From the NCBI RefSeq assembly GCF_047663525.1, contig NC_092594.1:36813001-36877000 (forward strand): DNA of 64,000 bases. Reading direction: 5' to 3'. The DNA is from Anas platyrhynchos (lineage: Eukaryota; Chordata; Aves; Anseriformes; Anatidae). The notes below the pieces were generated by a model, which had not been told where the DNA came from, did no database searches, and saw nothing but the letters and a program-made list of their open reading frames with translations. Shown one piece after another: positions 45,400 to 58,433 of this stretch. Numbering within the stretch: the stretch's first letter is position 1; each line of letters begins with the position of its first letter. A program made the position numbers and the translations under genes.

Positions 45400-48300
45400 G
45401 TACGTGGGGAAACACCGTGTGTGTGTGTGTGTGGGGGGGTGCAGGCACAAAGTTCCCCTGGGTTACCTCAACAGAAGGCAGTTTCCTTTATTGGCTTTAT
45501 TTTAGCTATCAAACTTCTTACAAAATGAATTCTGTTGAAAGAACACCGAATATTAAAGGTCCCTTATGCTGGGAGCACAAGCACCGAGCGTGCTGCTCGC
45601 TGCTGTGGGTGAATTCATCCCCTCGCCTCCCTGCAGCTCGCGGGGATGTGGGATGGGAGGAAGAAAAGTTGCCTCATCACAATCAGCCTGTTGGAGGCTT
45701 TGAGACATGGGTCTGGTGTATCAGGATAGTACATCTCTATGCTATACACATCGCTATGTGTAATGCGCCAGGTTTTTTGTTAGCTTTTTCCCCCCTTCTA
45801 TATTTATTCTCAAGTTATGCTCCCAGCAATGAGTGATAAGAATCTGGAGTGAAGGGCAGTAAGAGAAAATACGAGCTAGACCCATCGCACTTCTCTTGGT
45901 CCTGCCCTAGGAATGAACAAAGAGCACGCAGAAGTATTGTACGGAGAACTTTCCTGATGCCCTAAATCACTCCACTTCTTGAGAGGTGGGCGTTGAGATA
46001 ATTGGCAGGCACACTCGCCTCTCATTAACCTGCCTCTTTTTGAGTAGGTTACTAGAAAGAAGGGTTACGGTTGAGTTGGCCTGGCTGTGAGTACTTCGAA
46101 TAGCCATGTGGGCATTCTCGGAAATGCTTTGACACCGTTTTTATTTGTGCTTATTAGTCATTGGTTCTGTTTGCACTGTTTTATAGTGACCAGGTTGTTC
46201 CTGCAGCACAGCCTCCCTCACTTGTCAGCTGCGAGAGGAAAGACAACATGTTGCCTTTCGTGGGCCTGAATAATCTCGGTAACACTTGTTACCTGAACAG
46301 CATCCTTCAGGTAAGAGCATGTCACAGGGCCTCAAAACGATCCTTTTGTTTTGGTTAAGTGCAAATAGATGGGATTCTTAGTTTGACATTTTGTAGAAGA
46401 TATCTGGGTGTTGCATACAGGGAATCTAATTACAGTTAGGGGAAAAAAAAAAAAGAGGATAGTGCAGGAAGTGGTGCATACCATGGATTGCCTTGAATAA
46501 TTAATTTGTCAGTTTAAATACTTGAGCCATGTCCCTGCCCTGAGTAATCCCAAATCTTTGCATGCTGTGCAGCAGCCTTGGGAGATGTAAAGCTAGGTGG
46601 ATTGTAAGCGTGGACGTGTGATGTCAAATAACTTAGCTCACCAGTTATTATTTTGTTTTAAACTGTTGCTTTTAGGTGTTATATTTTTGTCCTGGCTTTA
46701 AAACTGGAGTAAAGCATTTATACAATATCATTTCAAAGAAGAAAGAATCATTGAAAGAAGAAGGCGAGCAAAAAGCAGACAAGGTAACGTATCTCCCTCC
46801 GTGTTCCTTTACTTGTATTTGTGCGGGTGAGGCTATGTGCCAGGGCAGTACTGAAAATAGAGCTGTTTCCTTCTGTTTGTAAAAAGTTTTGAAGTATCGG
46901 GCTAGATCAGGTACAAATAAGCTTGAGAAGTTTTGAACTTGTGTTCAAACTTGGTAGTGCTCAGGGTTTCTTTTCTACTGGCAGAAGAGCAGTACATTGA
47001 CCTAAGCTTACTCATTTCCCATACAGGACAGAAAATCTGTCACATCTGTTAGAAAACTAAGTGGGGACAGGAGAAAAAGTTTAACTGCTTGTTACAGACA
47101 AAACTGCAAATATTTTACTCCTTTTACATTGTTATTGCAGGGAAATTGTAAAGAAGATCCCCTGGCAAGTTCCGAGCTGATCTGCAGCCTGCACTCCCTG
47201 ATTCTTTCCATTGAGCAGCTTCAAGCCAGCTTTCTCTTAAATCCAGAGAAATACACGGATGAACTTGCTACTCAGCCACGAAGGCTACTCAATACCCTTA
47301 GGTACAGTTTGTCTTAAACTCTGTCCGAATTTTCACCTCAAGTTTGGAGGTGGCTGTGATTGTACGGTACAGCGATAGAGACGTGGGGGGTAGAGGATCT
47401 TAAACCTGGGGCCTCATTACATGATTGTAGGAAGGAAGTTTTCCTACCTTTCAAAGGGGAGGTTTGTGTTTATTGTTACCTCTATGGTATCGTAAGTTTG
47501 GAAGTGAATTTTGTTTTTGTAAGAACATGATTTCAGTCCCACAGTGGATTTAAAGCAGTGGTTAGCCTGAAGTATGTAAGTACTGTTGTTGTCCCGGGAA
47601 GTACCACTGCGAGGCTGCAGCTGAACGTAACGTGTGTTTAAGAGCTCTTTGGCATGAGGCTGTGGCTACCTTCCCGTGGGAATCTGTGAGAGATGACTTC
47701 TTTCTAGGCCTGGAGGGGATCCTCCCCTGCTTTTGTAGCGAAACTTCTCTAATTTAAGTATCTGGTCATGTTAGCTGGCTAGTAATCTGCTCATCATCCC
47801 TTTGCTCCTTTACTTTTGCCTTTAACAGAGAGCTCAACCCTATGTATGAAGGCTACTTGCAGCACGATGCCCAGGAGGTTCTGCAGTGTATCCTAGGTAA
47901 CATCCAAGAAACGTGTCAGCTACTGAAGAAGGAAGAATTGAACAAACTCCCTTTGGAAGAGCCTGCAGCTAAACTGGAGGAAAAACTTGATGAAAATGTT
48001 GAGAGCAACGGAATTGGCAACTCTGCTGAGGAGGAGGACAGTGAGCCGAGTGGCCCTGTGGGAGAGGTGGCCGAAGATAAGCTGCTCAAAGGGAACGGGA
48101 AAAGAAAAAGTGATGCCGAAGGCGGCAACGCAAAGAAAAAATCCAAAGTATCGAAAGAACAAATTGCAGCAGAAGAAAATCAAAGACAAACCAGGTCGAA
48201 GAGGAAAGCAACGGGAGAAAAGCTCGAAAATCAAACAGATGCCATTGCCAAGTGCTCCACTGAAAGCGAGAGTGCAAAGCCCACACAGAAGAAGTCACGA

Positions 48301-51300
48301 CTTCGGTTAAACTGGTTAAAATCTTCGTGCAAACAACCCAGTATTCTGTCCAAATTTTATAGTCTGGGAAAGTTGACAACAAATTTGGGATCCAAAGACC
48401 CAGCGAAAGAATACGATGACTGTGAGCTTGAAGAGTCTTCTGTGAAGAGTGAAAATGGCAATAACATTAAAGAAGAGGGTCATGAACCAGCATTTGCTGT
48501 GGAAAGCCATAATGAAAAAGGAACTGAAAAAGAACCAAAAAAGGAAGGTTGGTGAACAAGTGTATGGGCTTAAATGATATATAAATGATAAGGGAATTGC
48601 TATACATTGGAAGTCAACGTTCAGGCTGCACTGCAAGCAGAGCTCTCTAAATACAGAATTACACTCTCAAAAATTGAAAAAGATGTTTTTGAAATTGTTT
48701 TATACACTTGTAATTTTTGTTTTATGCCCTGGCTTGTTTAGCTTAGATCTAAATAGGCCTTTCACTAATGTCATGTAATTGTTATTCTCTCTCTCTATAT
48801 ATAAACATATTACCAGGTTTATATTCCCACTGTTTGTCATCTATAGAAATAGGAAGTGAATTCGAAACATAAAACAGAATGAAACCCCACAGGCAATGGG
48901 TGTGTGTCCTAAGCCCTTACAAGCAATATTCTCACCTTCCCTTCCTGTTCTTTAGTCCTTCCATGTTTTCAGCCTTCCCAGGAACTAGGAAAGCCTCAGG
49001 ACATATGCAAATTGGCTGGCAGGTGTGAATTTTGAGTGTCAGCAGGACAAGGTAACTGTTGAGGGAAGGGGCACAGTATGCGTTTGTAGTCACTAACGTG
49101 GAGGTTTTTTTCTGATCTAACCACCGATTTTTATGAAAACATCTGAAGGAATGCAGAATCTTTCAAGATCCTCATTTCTTCATCAGATTTGACTAAAATT
49201 GGCCAACTAATCCAGGTAAATATTGGAGGAGAGGAAGTGAGACCAAATACAAAGCAGGCAATAATACAAGTGTGATGCTCCTTGAGGAGGCTGACAGTCC
49301 GTACAAAGAAGGTAGTGAGTGCACTGATGGCAAACACTGTCTAGAATGTGACAAGTGAAACTTCAACTATAAAAGAAGGATCTAATCTTAGAACTTAGAA
49401 GTTTGAGAGCAAAGAGAAAGAGGCTTCCTGTTCAGTAGTAGGTAGTGATACTGTGAAAATTCGTGTGATAAGCAGGGCTTTTTTTAAAATTACTCCTCTG
49501 TAGAATCCCTGAGGCACCATATATCTGACACTGTGATTTTTTTTATCCATAAAGAGTCGCCAGGTTCTGTAGTGTCTGTTGAACAAAGCACACCTAAGTA
49601 AGTTGTGTGGCATATACTCTCTCTAGGTACGGAGCTGGCTGTTTTTGAACTAGTGGAGAAATTGTTCCAGGGCCAGTTGGTACTGAGAACAAGATGCTTG
49701 GAGTGCGAGTGCTTCACTGAAAGAAGAGAAGACTTCCAGGACATCAGCGTTCCAGTGCAAGAAGATGAACTTTCTAAAACTGAAGAAAGTTCTGAAAGTA
49801 AGTAATTACCGAAAAGGGTTGTGGTTTGTTTCTGCTTCAGACAGCCATTGAGGAAGGCGTTGTTCCTTGACAGTGCCGTATCTATCCCTTGTTTGTGCTG
49901 GTTAAAATTAGAGGCTGTTCTGTTATCTCTTGTCCTGATTATCAGCGTTGTGTTTACAAAGTCTAAAGTTAATGTAGACGGATCCAGACACTATTAAAAT
50001 CGCCTCAGATCTTAACGCATACCAGGCTGCTTACAGTCCTTCTCTCATGTACATATTTTCCTGCTTATAAATGAGTATTTTCTTTGATTTGGGTCTGTCC
50101 TTTCTTCTGTGGTAAGATTCTTATAAATGCAAGATTAAGCGGAAGAAATCTTTTCTTTATTTTTCTTATAATAAATGAATCTTGCTTTAAAAATCGATTT
50201 TTATATTATTTTTAGAGAACATTTTTGTCGTTAGCTTAGTACTGTGTGCTTTACATTTGGAAACGTTAGTCCTCTGGTGTAAGCCACAGCTGGTAGCAAG
50301 CCGTGCCTGACTTTTACCTACTCTCAAAAGTAAGCAGTCAGCATGGCAGCAAGACACTGTGAATTTCAGAATTTGAAATAAATCACTTTTAGTGCTCGTA
50401 GACTTAATTCAGAGCAGCTTTCACTATTTTTGCCCACCCTGTGTTGCTGAAGCGCTTCTGAGTTCAGTGTGTGTACGTGGTGGTGTTTATGTGTGTGTGT
50501 ATGTTTCAGGTAAGAGCATCCATTGATTGGTGGCTGCATAATTTCCTGAAATGATTCAAAGATTGCAATACTTTTTCTATTTCACACACATCGGGTATTC
50601 TTCACAGTGTCGTTGGTAGTTCTTGTTTTGTTTTTCTTCTGGTGGGATGCATTGGAAATAGAAATAACCATGTATGTATGAATGTAATGATTCTCTTTTC
50701 AGTTTCTCCAGAGCCAAAAACAGAAATGAAGACTCTTAAGTGGGCAATTTCGCAGTTTGCATCAGTGGAAAGGATTGTGGGAGAGGATAAATATTTCTGC
50801 GAGAACTGCCATCATTACACAGAAGCAGAACGCAGTCTTTTATTTGATAAAATGCCTGAAGTTATAACAATTCATTTGAAGTGCTTTGCTGCTAGTGGCA
50901 TAGAGTGAGTATGCTGATTCGCTATGTTATGAAACAGTGCTGTTGAAAGGGAAATCTTATCAGGAGAGATGAAAATGCTTTAAATTCTCCAAAAGCAAGT
51001 TTCTAGATTGAAATTAGGGGCTGTGTCTCACTGACTTAGCTTCATAAGGGCTTTTTATTGTTAGAAGCAGTGACAAAAATTTTATCCTCAGGAAAAAAGA
51101 CTCTTAGGAGGCTTCTTGCCAAAAAGCTTTACCGCTATGCTTAGAACAGCTTCTTTTAACATCACCTGTGTGTGAGAGCTTAGAGGCATTTTTAAGTACT
51201 TCAGCAGAACAAGTGATGAGAACAAAACCGAATGCTATGCTCACAGCTAGCGGTGCTGTGATCTTTAACTGAACAGCAGTACTAAAACTGGGAGGGGAGG

Positions 51301-54300
51301 GGTTAGATCAGCACTTTGAAGAGCTAACACACTACAGACAAATTGCTAATGCTCTATTTTAAAGGAATAGATCAATGGCATTCATGTTCAACTGCCAAGC
51401 AATTAGTTTGTTATATACTATGAAAATCCTTGTTTTTTTTACCATTATTCATACTGAAGAGTTTAGAGATTTCATTTAGGGTGAGAGACATGATTATATC
51501 CCTGCAATAGGATACACAAATAAAACAATGCCGTGACAACTTCTGGCACAGCATTTTGCAGTAGCTCCAGTGAGATTCAAATAATGAGAAATGAGAACTT
51601 ATAACTGTACGATATTCCCCTAGACCCTTTAGAAAATTGTTACACAACTGATTTGCATTTTTGAGTGATAGATGATTTTATAATACTTGCAGACTTGATC
51701 TTTCCTTCAACTTTTTCCAGTACTCACTAAAACGTAGCTTTTGCACTCTGCGTTAACTCTGCTGGATGCTGCAGAAGAAGAGAAACGTGCTGGTTGAGTA
51801 TCCCCCGGATGGCATCTGTTTGAGAGAGCCAAGCACACTGCGCTGCTGCAGCCTGCCTAGTTTATAACCCTGCATAAACTGAGTGTTCTGGTAGCACCGC
51901 TTTGTTCTGAGACTTAACAGAGCTCCTTTGTGACCTACAGTACATTATTTAGGCACCAATTGGCTTGGCTTTTTATGCACCAACTTCCTGGTGCTTAGCC
52001 ATTCCCTGTAGGCTGGCTTTAGACCTTCAGAGCTATCCTGACAGCAGGATATCTAACACACGAAGCCTTCAGTGGCATTTTCTAACCATTGTGTCACCAC
52101 TGGAAGTGGGTAGGACCTTTGGCACTAGACACAAAGTATGAGTGGAGTGACTTGTCACTGGACACGCTGTGAACTGATAACTGAGGTCAGTATAAATCCC
52201 ATTTGTGAAGAACTATTTTCAGGGATTCTATGAGATACTTTTTTACTAGTAGTTTACTAAGATTTTTTTGAAAGTGGAATTCTCACCCTCAATTTTTAGT
52301 GCTTGTTGTTAGGAGTATTAACTTTCTGACTTGAGTGGAAAGGAAAAAACTTCCTCTTTGTAAGTCTGCTAACATTTCTTCTGACAACTGTAATGTTACT
52401 GGGTGGCCTTTGATGTGAGGTGGAATACTGGTATCGTTAGAGGTTATTCAAAAAACAACCTGAGAGAGAGAACCTGGACGTTACCTTCAGCTTGTGCCTA
52501 CCTCTGCTACCTCTCTGTTTCTGTGAGGAAGCACTTGCAGCTTACAGGCTAACCAGCTGTCTGCTGAGTCACTTACCTCTTCTGTCCTGGCACTCTTCAG
52601 GTCCTTGCTCCAAAAATATTAAGACCTGTACCCAGGTCAGAGTGAATCCAGCCTCTTGTGGTCTTCCTCCTGTGCCCTTTGAATGTGTCCTGTGTTTTCT
52701 GCCAAGCTCTAGCAGCCAGAGGTTGAGGAAGTAGAAGTGGAAAAATCGAACGTAGTCCTGGAGGCAGTGATGAACCAAACTGCGTGGAGGATCGCTTCTC
52801 GGTTTTTGGCTTGGACTTTTTATCTTGGACAAAACGATGTCACTTCTAAACATACTGATTTGGAGTAATAACACGCAGCTGCAAGTCAAATGGGGAAAGA
52901 GCCAAAAGAGCCAAGGCTAGTAAATAAAGTGCTGGCTTCCCCTACAGTAGCTGGAGTTGCTGTTATTACGGCGCGTTTTGCACTACAAGCTTTGATGGAG
53001 CTTCCCCCAGCTCAATTAACTTGTAATATTTATTGTAAAAAACAAAAACAACAAAAAAAACTTGTTCTCCATGGACAAGACTGCCGTAATTTGTCCTTAA
53101 AAGTAGTACCAGATGGTTTTGCTGCTTTAACTAAGATGCTTAAACTGAGAATGTTCCTATCACTGTTCTCCTAGCTCCAATAAAATCTTTGAAATCTCGT
53201 CTGCTTCTCAGTCATGCTCTACTGAGTTCCCTGACAGCTGAGTTTAATAAGTGAAGAAAAATAAAGCAGAAAGCAGTGGTACTGTAAATAAATATTTGAA
53301 GTTAGGAGGGCTTTGCTCCATCTTTTTTAGACTGGCATGCAAAGTGGCTTTTAAAAAATAAAGCACCCAGTGTGAACATCTACTAGCCTGGGGCTGAGTA
53401 ATGCTGTTTGGCAAGGGTGGGGAGAGGAAGTACTGGGTCATGGGGGTAAACAGCCCCGCGCTCAGATGACAAAGCTATTAAGTGAACTGTGCACCTGGTA
53501 ACATCTCATTAAGCCTGTCCATGATGCACAACTGGCATCTCAGAGAAAATTGAGGTATTTGACTAGTGAAATGGTATCAGGTAAGAGCAGGTGACTTACT
53601 GGTTTTAATGAAGTCTTACTCTGAGGTTTTGCAACTGTCACGTTTGCTAGTTAGTGACAGCAGTGCTTATGCCCTGGAGAATCCTTATTTGGCTTATTTA
53701 ATGTTTTATGTGTCAGAAGAGTTGCGGTAAAATAGCTTAAGCCTTTAAGGTCTATAATAACTTGAGGTATTAAATCAGTACAGTGGGTAAAGTTCCACGA
53801 ATTTATGCCTCAGAAATAGAATTGCAGAAGTCAGGTTTGTTGTGTATGAACTACTGTGCAGCAGTCAGAGGAGGCAGAGTACTTGGCATGCAATTTTTCT
53901 GTCTTCAGATTATCATTAAGAAGAACAAAAAGCTAATAGGAAAAGATTTCCTCTCTTATTCCCTCCTCTCCAAATCTTTCTGATGCTGGATCTCATTCAG
54001 AAAAAAAGGTAGAGCCTGTTTTTTAATGTTTTATTTTAATATGATTGTCATAGTGTGCTTGAGTGGGACTGCATTTCTGATCTTAGACTGTCAGTAAGCA
54101 CTTTCTGAGTATTCTCTTCTGAGTATCTCTTTCTGGCTAATAATAGGGATTTCCAGAAAATTTAAGTTTTATTTCTGATGATCTGCTCTTTTTCTTTTGG
54201 TGCAGTCAAATGTTTACTATAAACCTAGGTCTAAAATGTGACGAGGTTGGAGTTAAGTACACTTGAGTGACTGAGGGCACCTGTGGATGTGTGAGTGTGT

Positions 54301-56271
54301 TTGTGGTTATGAAGGTTTATGGCTGGGAACATCAGCAAAACATTTAAAAGATCAGCAGAATCAAAACCCAGTAAAACCAAAGCAATATTCTGTTATCTCC
54401 AATTATGCCTATACTGTTATGTCTGTCTACGTTTCCATTGGATTACAAGTAATTACGAGCCTTTATTATGGGAAAAGTAAAGGTGAATAACAGTACTTGG
54501 CTCCTTGATGCCCAAGCTTTGCAGAGTTTCTGTGTTCTGCACTGCTTTTCCCTACGACACCCTGATGTTTGACTAAGACTGAAACATCACTGAAATCTAC
54601 TGGGACACCAGGAGATATTGTTAAATAAAGGGGTTAATTATATTGGCTATGCAGTATGTAAATCATGTAAAAGCTGAATGATTCAGAGAGGCTAACATGC
54701 AAAAGAGCTGATTAAGTCCCGACTTTTTTTCTTTCCAAACTCCTTAGAATTCTTTCCAAACTCTATAGAAGATCCTAAGTGAAAGGACTTAGGAATTTAC
54801 AATGAGAGAAGTTTGAGCTGAGAGCAAGATGCTGTGTGTTTATGGAAATTCCAGATGCTCTTCCAAAGTGAATCAGCTAGATAACTGCATAAAGAAACTA
54901 CGATAGGACAGTTAATGAACAATCCCTAGCAATAAGAAAGTTACTTTATTATCCTTAGATAACTGTCCTTTGCATACCATTGGCAGGGCATTAAGGTGAT
55001 CTGAGAAAAACTACCGACTATTATAAATTCAGTTTCTCTAAGTGATGTTTAGTAAGTGACTTTTTCAAAACCTTTATGGAAAAAACCCTGCTTACTCTGT
55101 ACCTTGGATGCTAAAGCTCATCAAAGCTGGTAAGCGGGTTGATGTCTGTAAAGAAGTGGAAGTATAATCACAGAAGCATGAATGATAATTAAAACTCATT
55201 TTTGTCACTATTTAACGCTTACTTTAAGTAAAGAGGCATCAGCTTCTGAAAAGGGAAGTCCCTTAGTTAAAATACACGGCTATTAGGCTGTAAGGCTTAC
55301 CAGTACGCATACCTGCAAAAATCTCTTTACTGAATGGGTGCCTGGGGCAGATGCTCGTGATAAGCAAGTAGAAAAAAGTAAGCAGCAGCTTTTCACATTC
55401 GTATCGCTCTGTCTCTCATTCATATCTCTATGTTACTAATAGAAGAACAAGAATACAGGCTCAGTGTGTGGGCCTTTTAAAGCAGGATTTATTGTGTGCT
55501 GAGGGGGCAAGATGTCTAACTTTGTTTTTCTTCTGAAGGTTTGATTGCTATGGTGGGCTGTCCAAGATAAACACTCCCCTGCTGACGCCTCTCAAATTGT
55601 CACTAGAAGAATGGAGCACGAAGCCAACTAACGACACCTACGGATTATTTGCCGTGGTAATGCACAGTGGCATTACAATTAGCAGTGGACACTACACAGC
55701 CTCTGTCAAAATCACAGATCTTAACAGCCTAGAGATAGACAAGGGAAACTTCATCACTGACCAAATGTACGAAATGATTAAGCCAGAACCACTGAACGAG
55801 GAGGAAGCGCGAACTGTCGCCGAAGACTACGACGACGGCGAAGTCTCTTTTAGAGTCAACGGGAATGCACAGCCAGGGAAAGTTCTGAACAAAAAGAACA
55901 TGGAAGCTGTGGGACTTCTGGGGGGACAGAAGAGCAAGTCTGACTGTGACCTGTACAATAACAAACCAGCTAACGCTGAGAAGTTTCTTAATATAGTTAC
56001 TGAAAACAGAAACCCAGAGTCTAGCAATACTAACGGAAGCGTGGAGTGCAGTACGGAGCACAGCGATCAGAACGGGGTTGCCTTCAACGGACTAGAAAAC
56101 AAAGCTTTGTACGTATTGCAGAGCCTGAAAGAGTATGAAGGAAAGTGGTTGCTTTTTGATGACTCTGAAGTGAAGGTCACAGAGGAAAAGGACTTTCTGA
56201 ATTCTCTTTCTCCGACATCGTCATCTACGTCAACTCCTTACTTACTGTTTTATAAGAAAATTGTAGAGTGA
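45230..56271 (+). CDS. USP1: USP1, complete coding region, eight coding exons, 795 residues
   Basis: A nuclear cysteine deubiquitinase that with UAF1 (WDR48) removes monoubiquitin from FANCD2 and PCNA; function from the family. Exons are 45230-45399, 46187-46310, 46676-46783, 47141-47301, 47829-48547, 49627-49797, 50703-50904 and 55539-56271. They are in phase throughout and total 2,388 nt, against 785 residues in human. Catalytic Cys91 is in the Cys box GLNNLGNTCYLNSILQ, His603 in SSGHYTASVK and Asp759 in LLFDDSEVK. Paired cysteines RCLEC and FCENC form the zinc-binding fingers. The large insert coded mainly by exon 47829-48547 is charged and contains basic nuclear-localisation-like stretches (GNGKRKSD, RSKRKA). 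Gly680-Gly681 in GLLGGQKSK is the known self-cleavage site. The start has a good context (A at -3). Confidence 0.97.
45416..45433. repeat. GT microsatellite in the second USP1 intron
   Basis: About nine GT dinucleotides, followed by a G7 run, begin 17 bases after the donor of the start-codon exon. Confidence 0.85.
46187..46310 (+). CDS. USP1: USP1 coding exon: catalytic Cys box
   Basis: Acceptor GTTTTATAG, donor GTAAGA. It codes DQVVPAAQ and then NMLPFVGLNNLGNTCYLNSI, with Cys91 as the nucleophile of the USP fold. Confidence 0.97.
46676..46783 (+). CDS. USP1: USP1 coding exon
   Basis: Acceptor TTGCTTTTAG, donor GTAACG, 36 whole codons: VLYFCPGFKTGVKHLYNIIS followed by a lysine- and glutamate-rich helix. 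Confidence 0.96.
47141..47301 (+). CDS. USP1: USP1 coding exon
   Basis: Acceptor GTTATTGCAG, donor GTACAG. It reads GNCKEDPLASSELICSLHSL and then NPEKYTDELATQPRRLLNTL. It ends in phase 2, completed by the next exon's first base (Arg). Confidence 0.96.
47829..48547 (+). CDS. USP1: USP1 large exon: catalytic-domain insert
   Basis: Acceptor CCTTTAACAG. It starts ELNPMYEGYLQHDAQEVLQC, which is part of the catalytic core, then a long charged insert with KNLS-like GNGKRKSD and RQTRSKRKAT and the UAF1-region motif KQPSILSKF. The donor is GTTGGT, which is weak, but it is the only GT that keeps the frame with exon 49627. Reading through it meets a TGA within four codons. Confidence 0.92.
49627..49797 (+). 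CDS. USP1: USP1 coding exon: first zinc-finger cysteines
   Basis: Acceptor TACTCTCTCTAG, donor GTAAGT. It reads FELVEKLFQGQLVLRTRCLE, then CFTERREDFQDISVPVQEDE. RCLEC holds one pair of zinc ligands. Confidence 0.96.
50703..50904 (+). CDS. USP1: USP1 coding exon: second zinc-finger cysteines
   Basis: Acceptor TCTTTTCAG, donor GTGAGT. It includes FASVERIVGEDKYFCENCHH, with FCENC as the second zinc-ligand pair, then RSLLFDKMPEVITIHLKCFA. Confidence 0.97.
50905..55538 (+). other. USP1: USP1 last intron (4.6 kb)
   Basis: AT-rich intron with no coding exon supported. It contains a short stretch resembling the 5' end of U2 snRNA at 52,791-52,811 and an isolated 94-codon open frame at 52,890-53,174 that I could not assign. 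No CR1 or other transposon was recognised. Confidence 0.5.
55539..56271 (+). CDS. USP1: USP1 terminal exon: His and Asp boxes, autocleavage site
   Basis: Acceptor CTTCTGAAG. It contains GLFAVVMHSGITISSGHYTA (His603), GLLGGQKSK (Gly680-Gly681 self-cleavage), LKEYEGKWLLFDDSEVK (Asp759) and ends PYLLFYKKIVE before TGA. Confidence 0.97.
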
Positions 56272-56606
56272 TACTGTATTTTGACTGTAAATATTAAGGA
56301 TTTGCATACACCTATTGCCTGATTTGCATCAGGACTACCTGGAAGAAACAGAAGTTTGTTTTTTTGAAGCTACTGGATCATACATTTTCTGGTCTTTGCG
56401 TTCTGTGTAAGTGGCTCAACTTGAATTAATAAACCATGCCCTAGAACTTAACTCACATAGTAACTTTTATGCTGAATAGCGATATTATCTTTTAGGAATA
56501 CCGATTTGTATAGTTCCTGAATGATGCCTACAATACACGGTAGTGGTTTTAACACAGCTCTAGTTCTCAGACATGCCTCTTGTATTATTAGCTTTTTTTT
56601 AATAAA
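56272..56606 (+). other. USP1: USP1 3'UTR, proximal poly(A) signals
   Basis: AATAAA occurs at 56428-56433 and at 56601-56606, the latter after a T run. A further AATAAA at 57709-57714 could serve a longer 3'UTR. Which is used cannot be told from sequence. Confidence 0.6.
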
Positions 56607-58433
56607 AGTTATTTGTATTCATATTCTGGAGTAAATGTATATTAACTAGCAGATTTCATCAGAAGTTGTGTATTTTTGTAACTTGCGAAGTAATACTTCA
56701 TATATAGTCTTTGAGTAATCGACGTGGTTTGCTGATGGCATTCTCCTTACCCAGTCCTATACCGCTCAGTGCATCCCAAAGCACAAGAAAAAGGGGCTTA
56801 AAGCTTTGTTTAGTGTATTGGAAGGAGCTGAACTTAATAGAAATGTTTGATGTTCTAATTTACATCTTGTTGCATAGGTGTTAAATGGGCATAAGTGTAA
56901 ATAGGTGTGATTAATACTTCAAAACAGGGAGCGTGTAGTGTAATTAAAATACTTTTGTACTTCTTAAGAGTAAAGCCCTCTAATATGCATATCTGTTTGG
57001 GTGGATTTGGAATTTAGTGGTGATCTTATAACAGTTAATTTGTACTTCGAGCTCACTGAGAGGTGAGCAAACGAAAGCATTTGGCTTGATGCTTTGTTGA
57101 GAATGTATATATGAAATAAAAAAAAATATGATATGCATCAGAGATGACTAAGTCAGACTTTGTCTTCGGAGAGGAAAAAGGGGGAAGTGGGAGTGGTTGG
57201 GCATCATTACAGAATGGTTGGGAAATGATCCACCTTGAAAAGGAAGATGAGAGTGCTCCAAAGTAGCAGCATTCAGTGTTTTTAACTGTCTTGTACCACA
57301 TCCTAATTCCACAGGACTTGATGACAACAGTAAGGTTTGGAGGCAATGGAAAAGGAAAACTAAGATTATCGTAAAAACAAACATTTGACATTTAAATGCT
57401 AGAGATTAAAATCCAAACTCATCTATTAGATGCTAAAATGTTGAGCAGCGTCCTGTAAACTGCAATCAATCAGAATTTGAAATACATGGCATGGCATACA
57501 CTAAGCTCTGCTGACGTGACGTGAAGTGCTGCTGCACAGACAGACAAGGAAAGATACCCGGCGTGTAACACACCCTATTTTTCAGAATATGTTTAAGCTT
57601 TTTCAAATATTAATTATTTATAAGAAAAGCCCTAGAAACCTGTACCTGTTTATTCTCCCCCCCCCCTTTTTTTTTTTTTAACAATCTCTTAATCTTTTAT
57701 TATAATGTAATAAACACTGAGATAAGTCCTGAAAATATATTTGGTGTATTTTTCATGTTCTGATGGACTGCTGGTTTTTGTACAGGCCTTGATTGCAATA
57801 GGTAAAACATGCTTCAGCCAAGAAAACTTGTACTTTCACTATGAAAGTATAGAAAAAGCTGGACTACCCTTGGAGCTGCTTAAAACCTCATGCTGAACAG
57901 CTGTCTCTAATAATTTCTGCGGAGGAGAAAAATCTTGAATTATGAATTCAATGAGATACCAAAACATTGTAATCATACTAAGTAATTTCACTGTCCAAAA
58001 CAAGAAGTACTTACACTTTAAAAAAAACAAATCACCCAAAATAATTGTAATCTTACCTTGCAAGGATAGCCAAATCACATCAGAATGCGTTTTTTTGTTT
58101 GTTTTGTTTTGTTTTTTTTGCCTGCAACAGGGAGTTTGCTGAATTTCAGCCTGCAGACAGAAGTTTCATTTTTCACACTTGACCCAGGACATCTTTTTCT
58201 TACCCAGTTATAGGAACAGGAAATGTTCCGTGGGAACAAAATAGGGTTCTATGCAGCAAAATAGTGGCTACAGTGCCAACAAAGGCAGACCCGGCTGCCT
58301 TCCATCGTACCACACGGCTTGAGAGGAATGGCCTGTGTAAGCGCTTGAAGGCAGAATGTCACCAGCTGGAATATGCTGCAGTAAAACCTGTCCCCTGGCA
58401 TAAGGATATATAAAACGTTCTTTCTTGTTTTTT

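Noticed and set aside
44654-45448. Two long minus-strand open frames across the USP1 CpG island
   Set aside because: They are antisense to the USP1 start exon and explained by its GC-rich sequence.
52766-52860. Possible C/D box snoRNA (GTGATGA and CTGA) near the U2-like stretch
   Set aside because: No terminal stem and no convincing D' or C' boxes.
52890-53174. 94-codon open frame in the last USP1 intron with a faint likeness to the DNAJC19 N terminus
   Set aside because: The likeness is limited to a short hydrophobic Ala-rich stretch and the rest, including the J domain, is absent.
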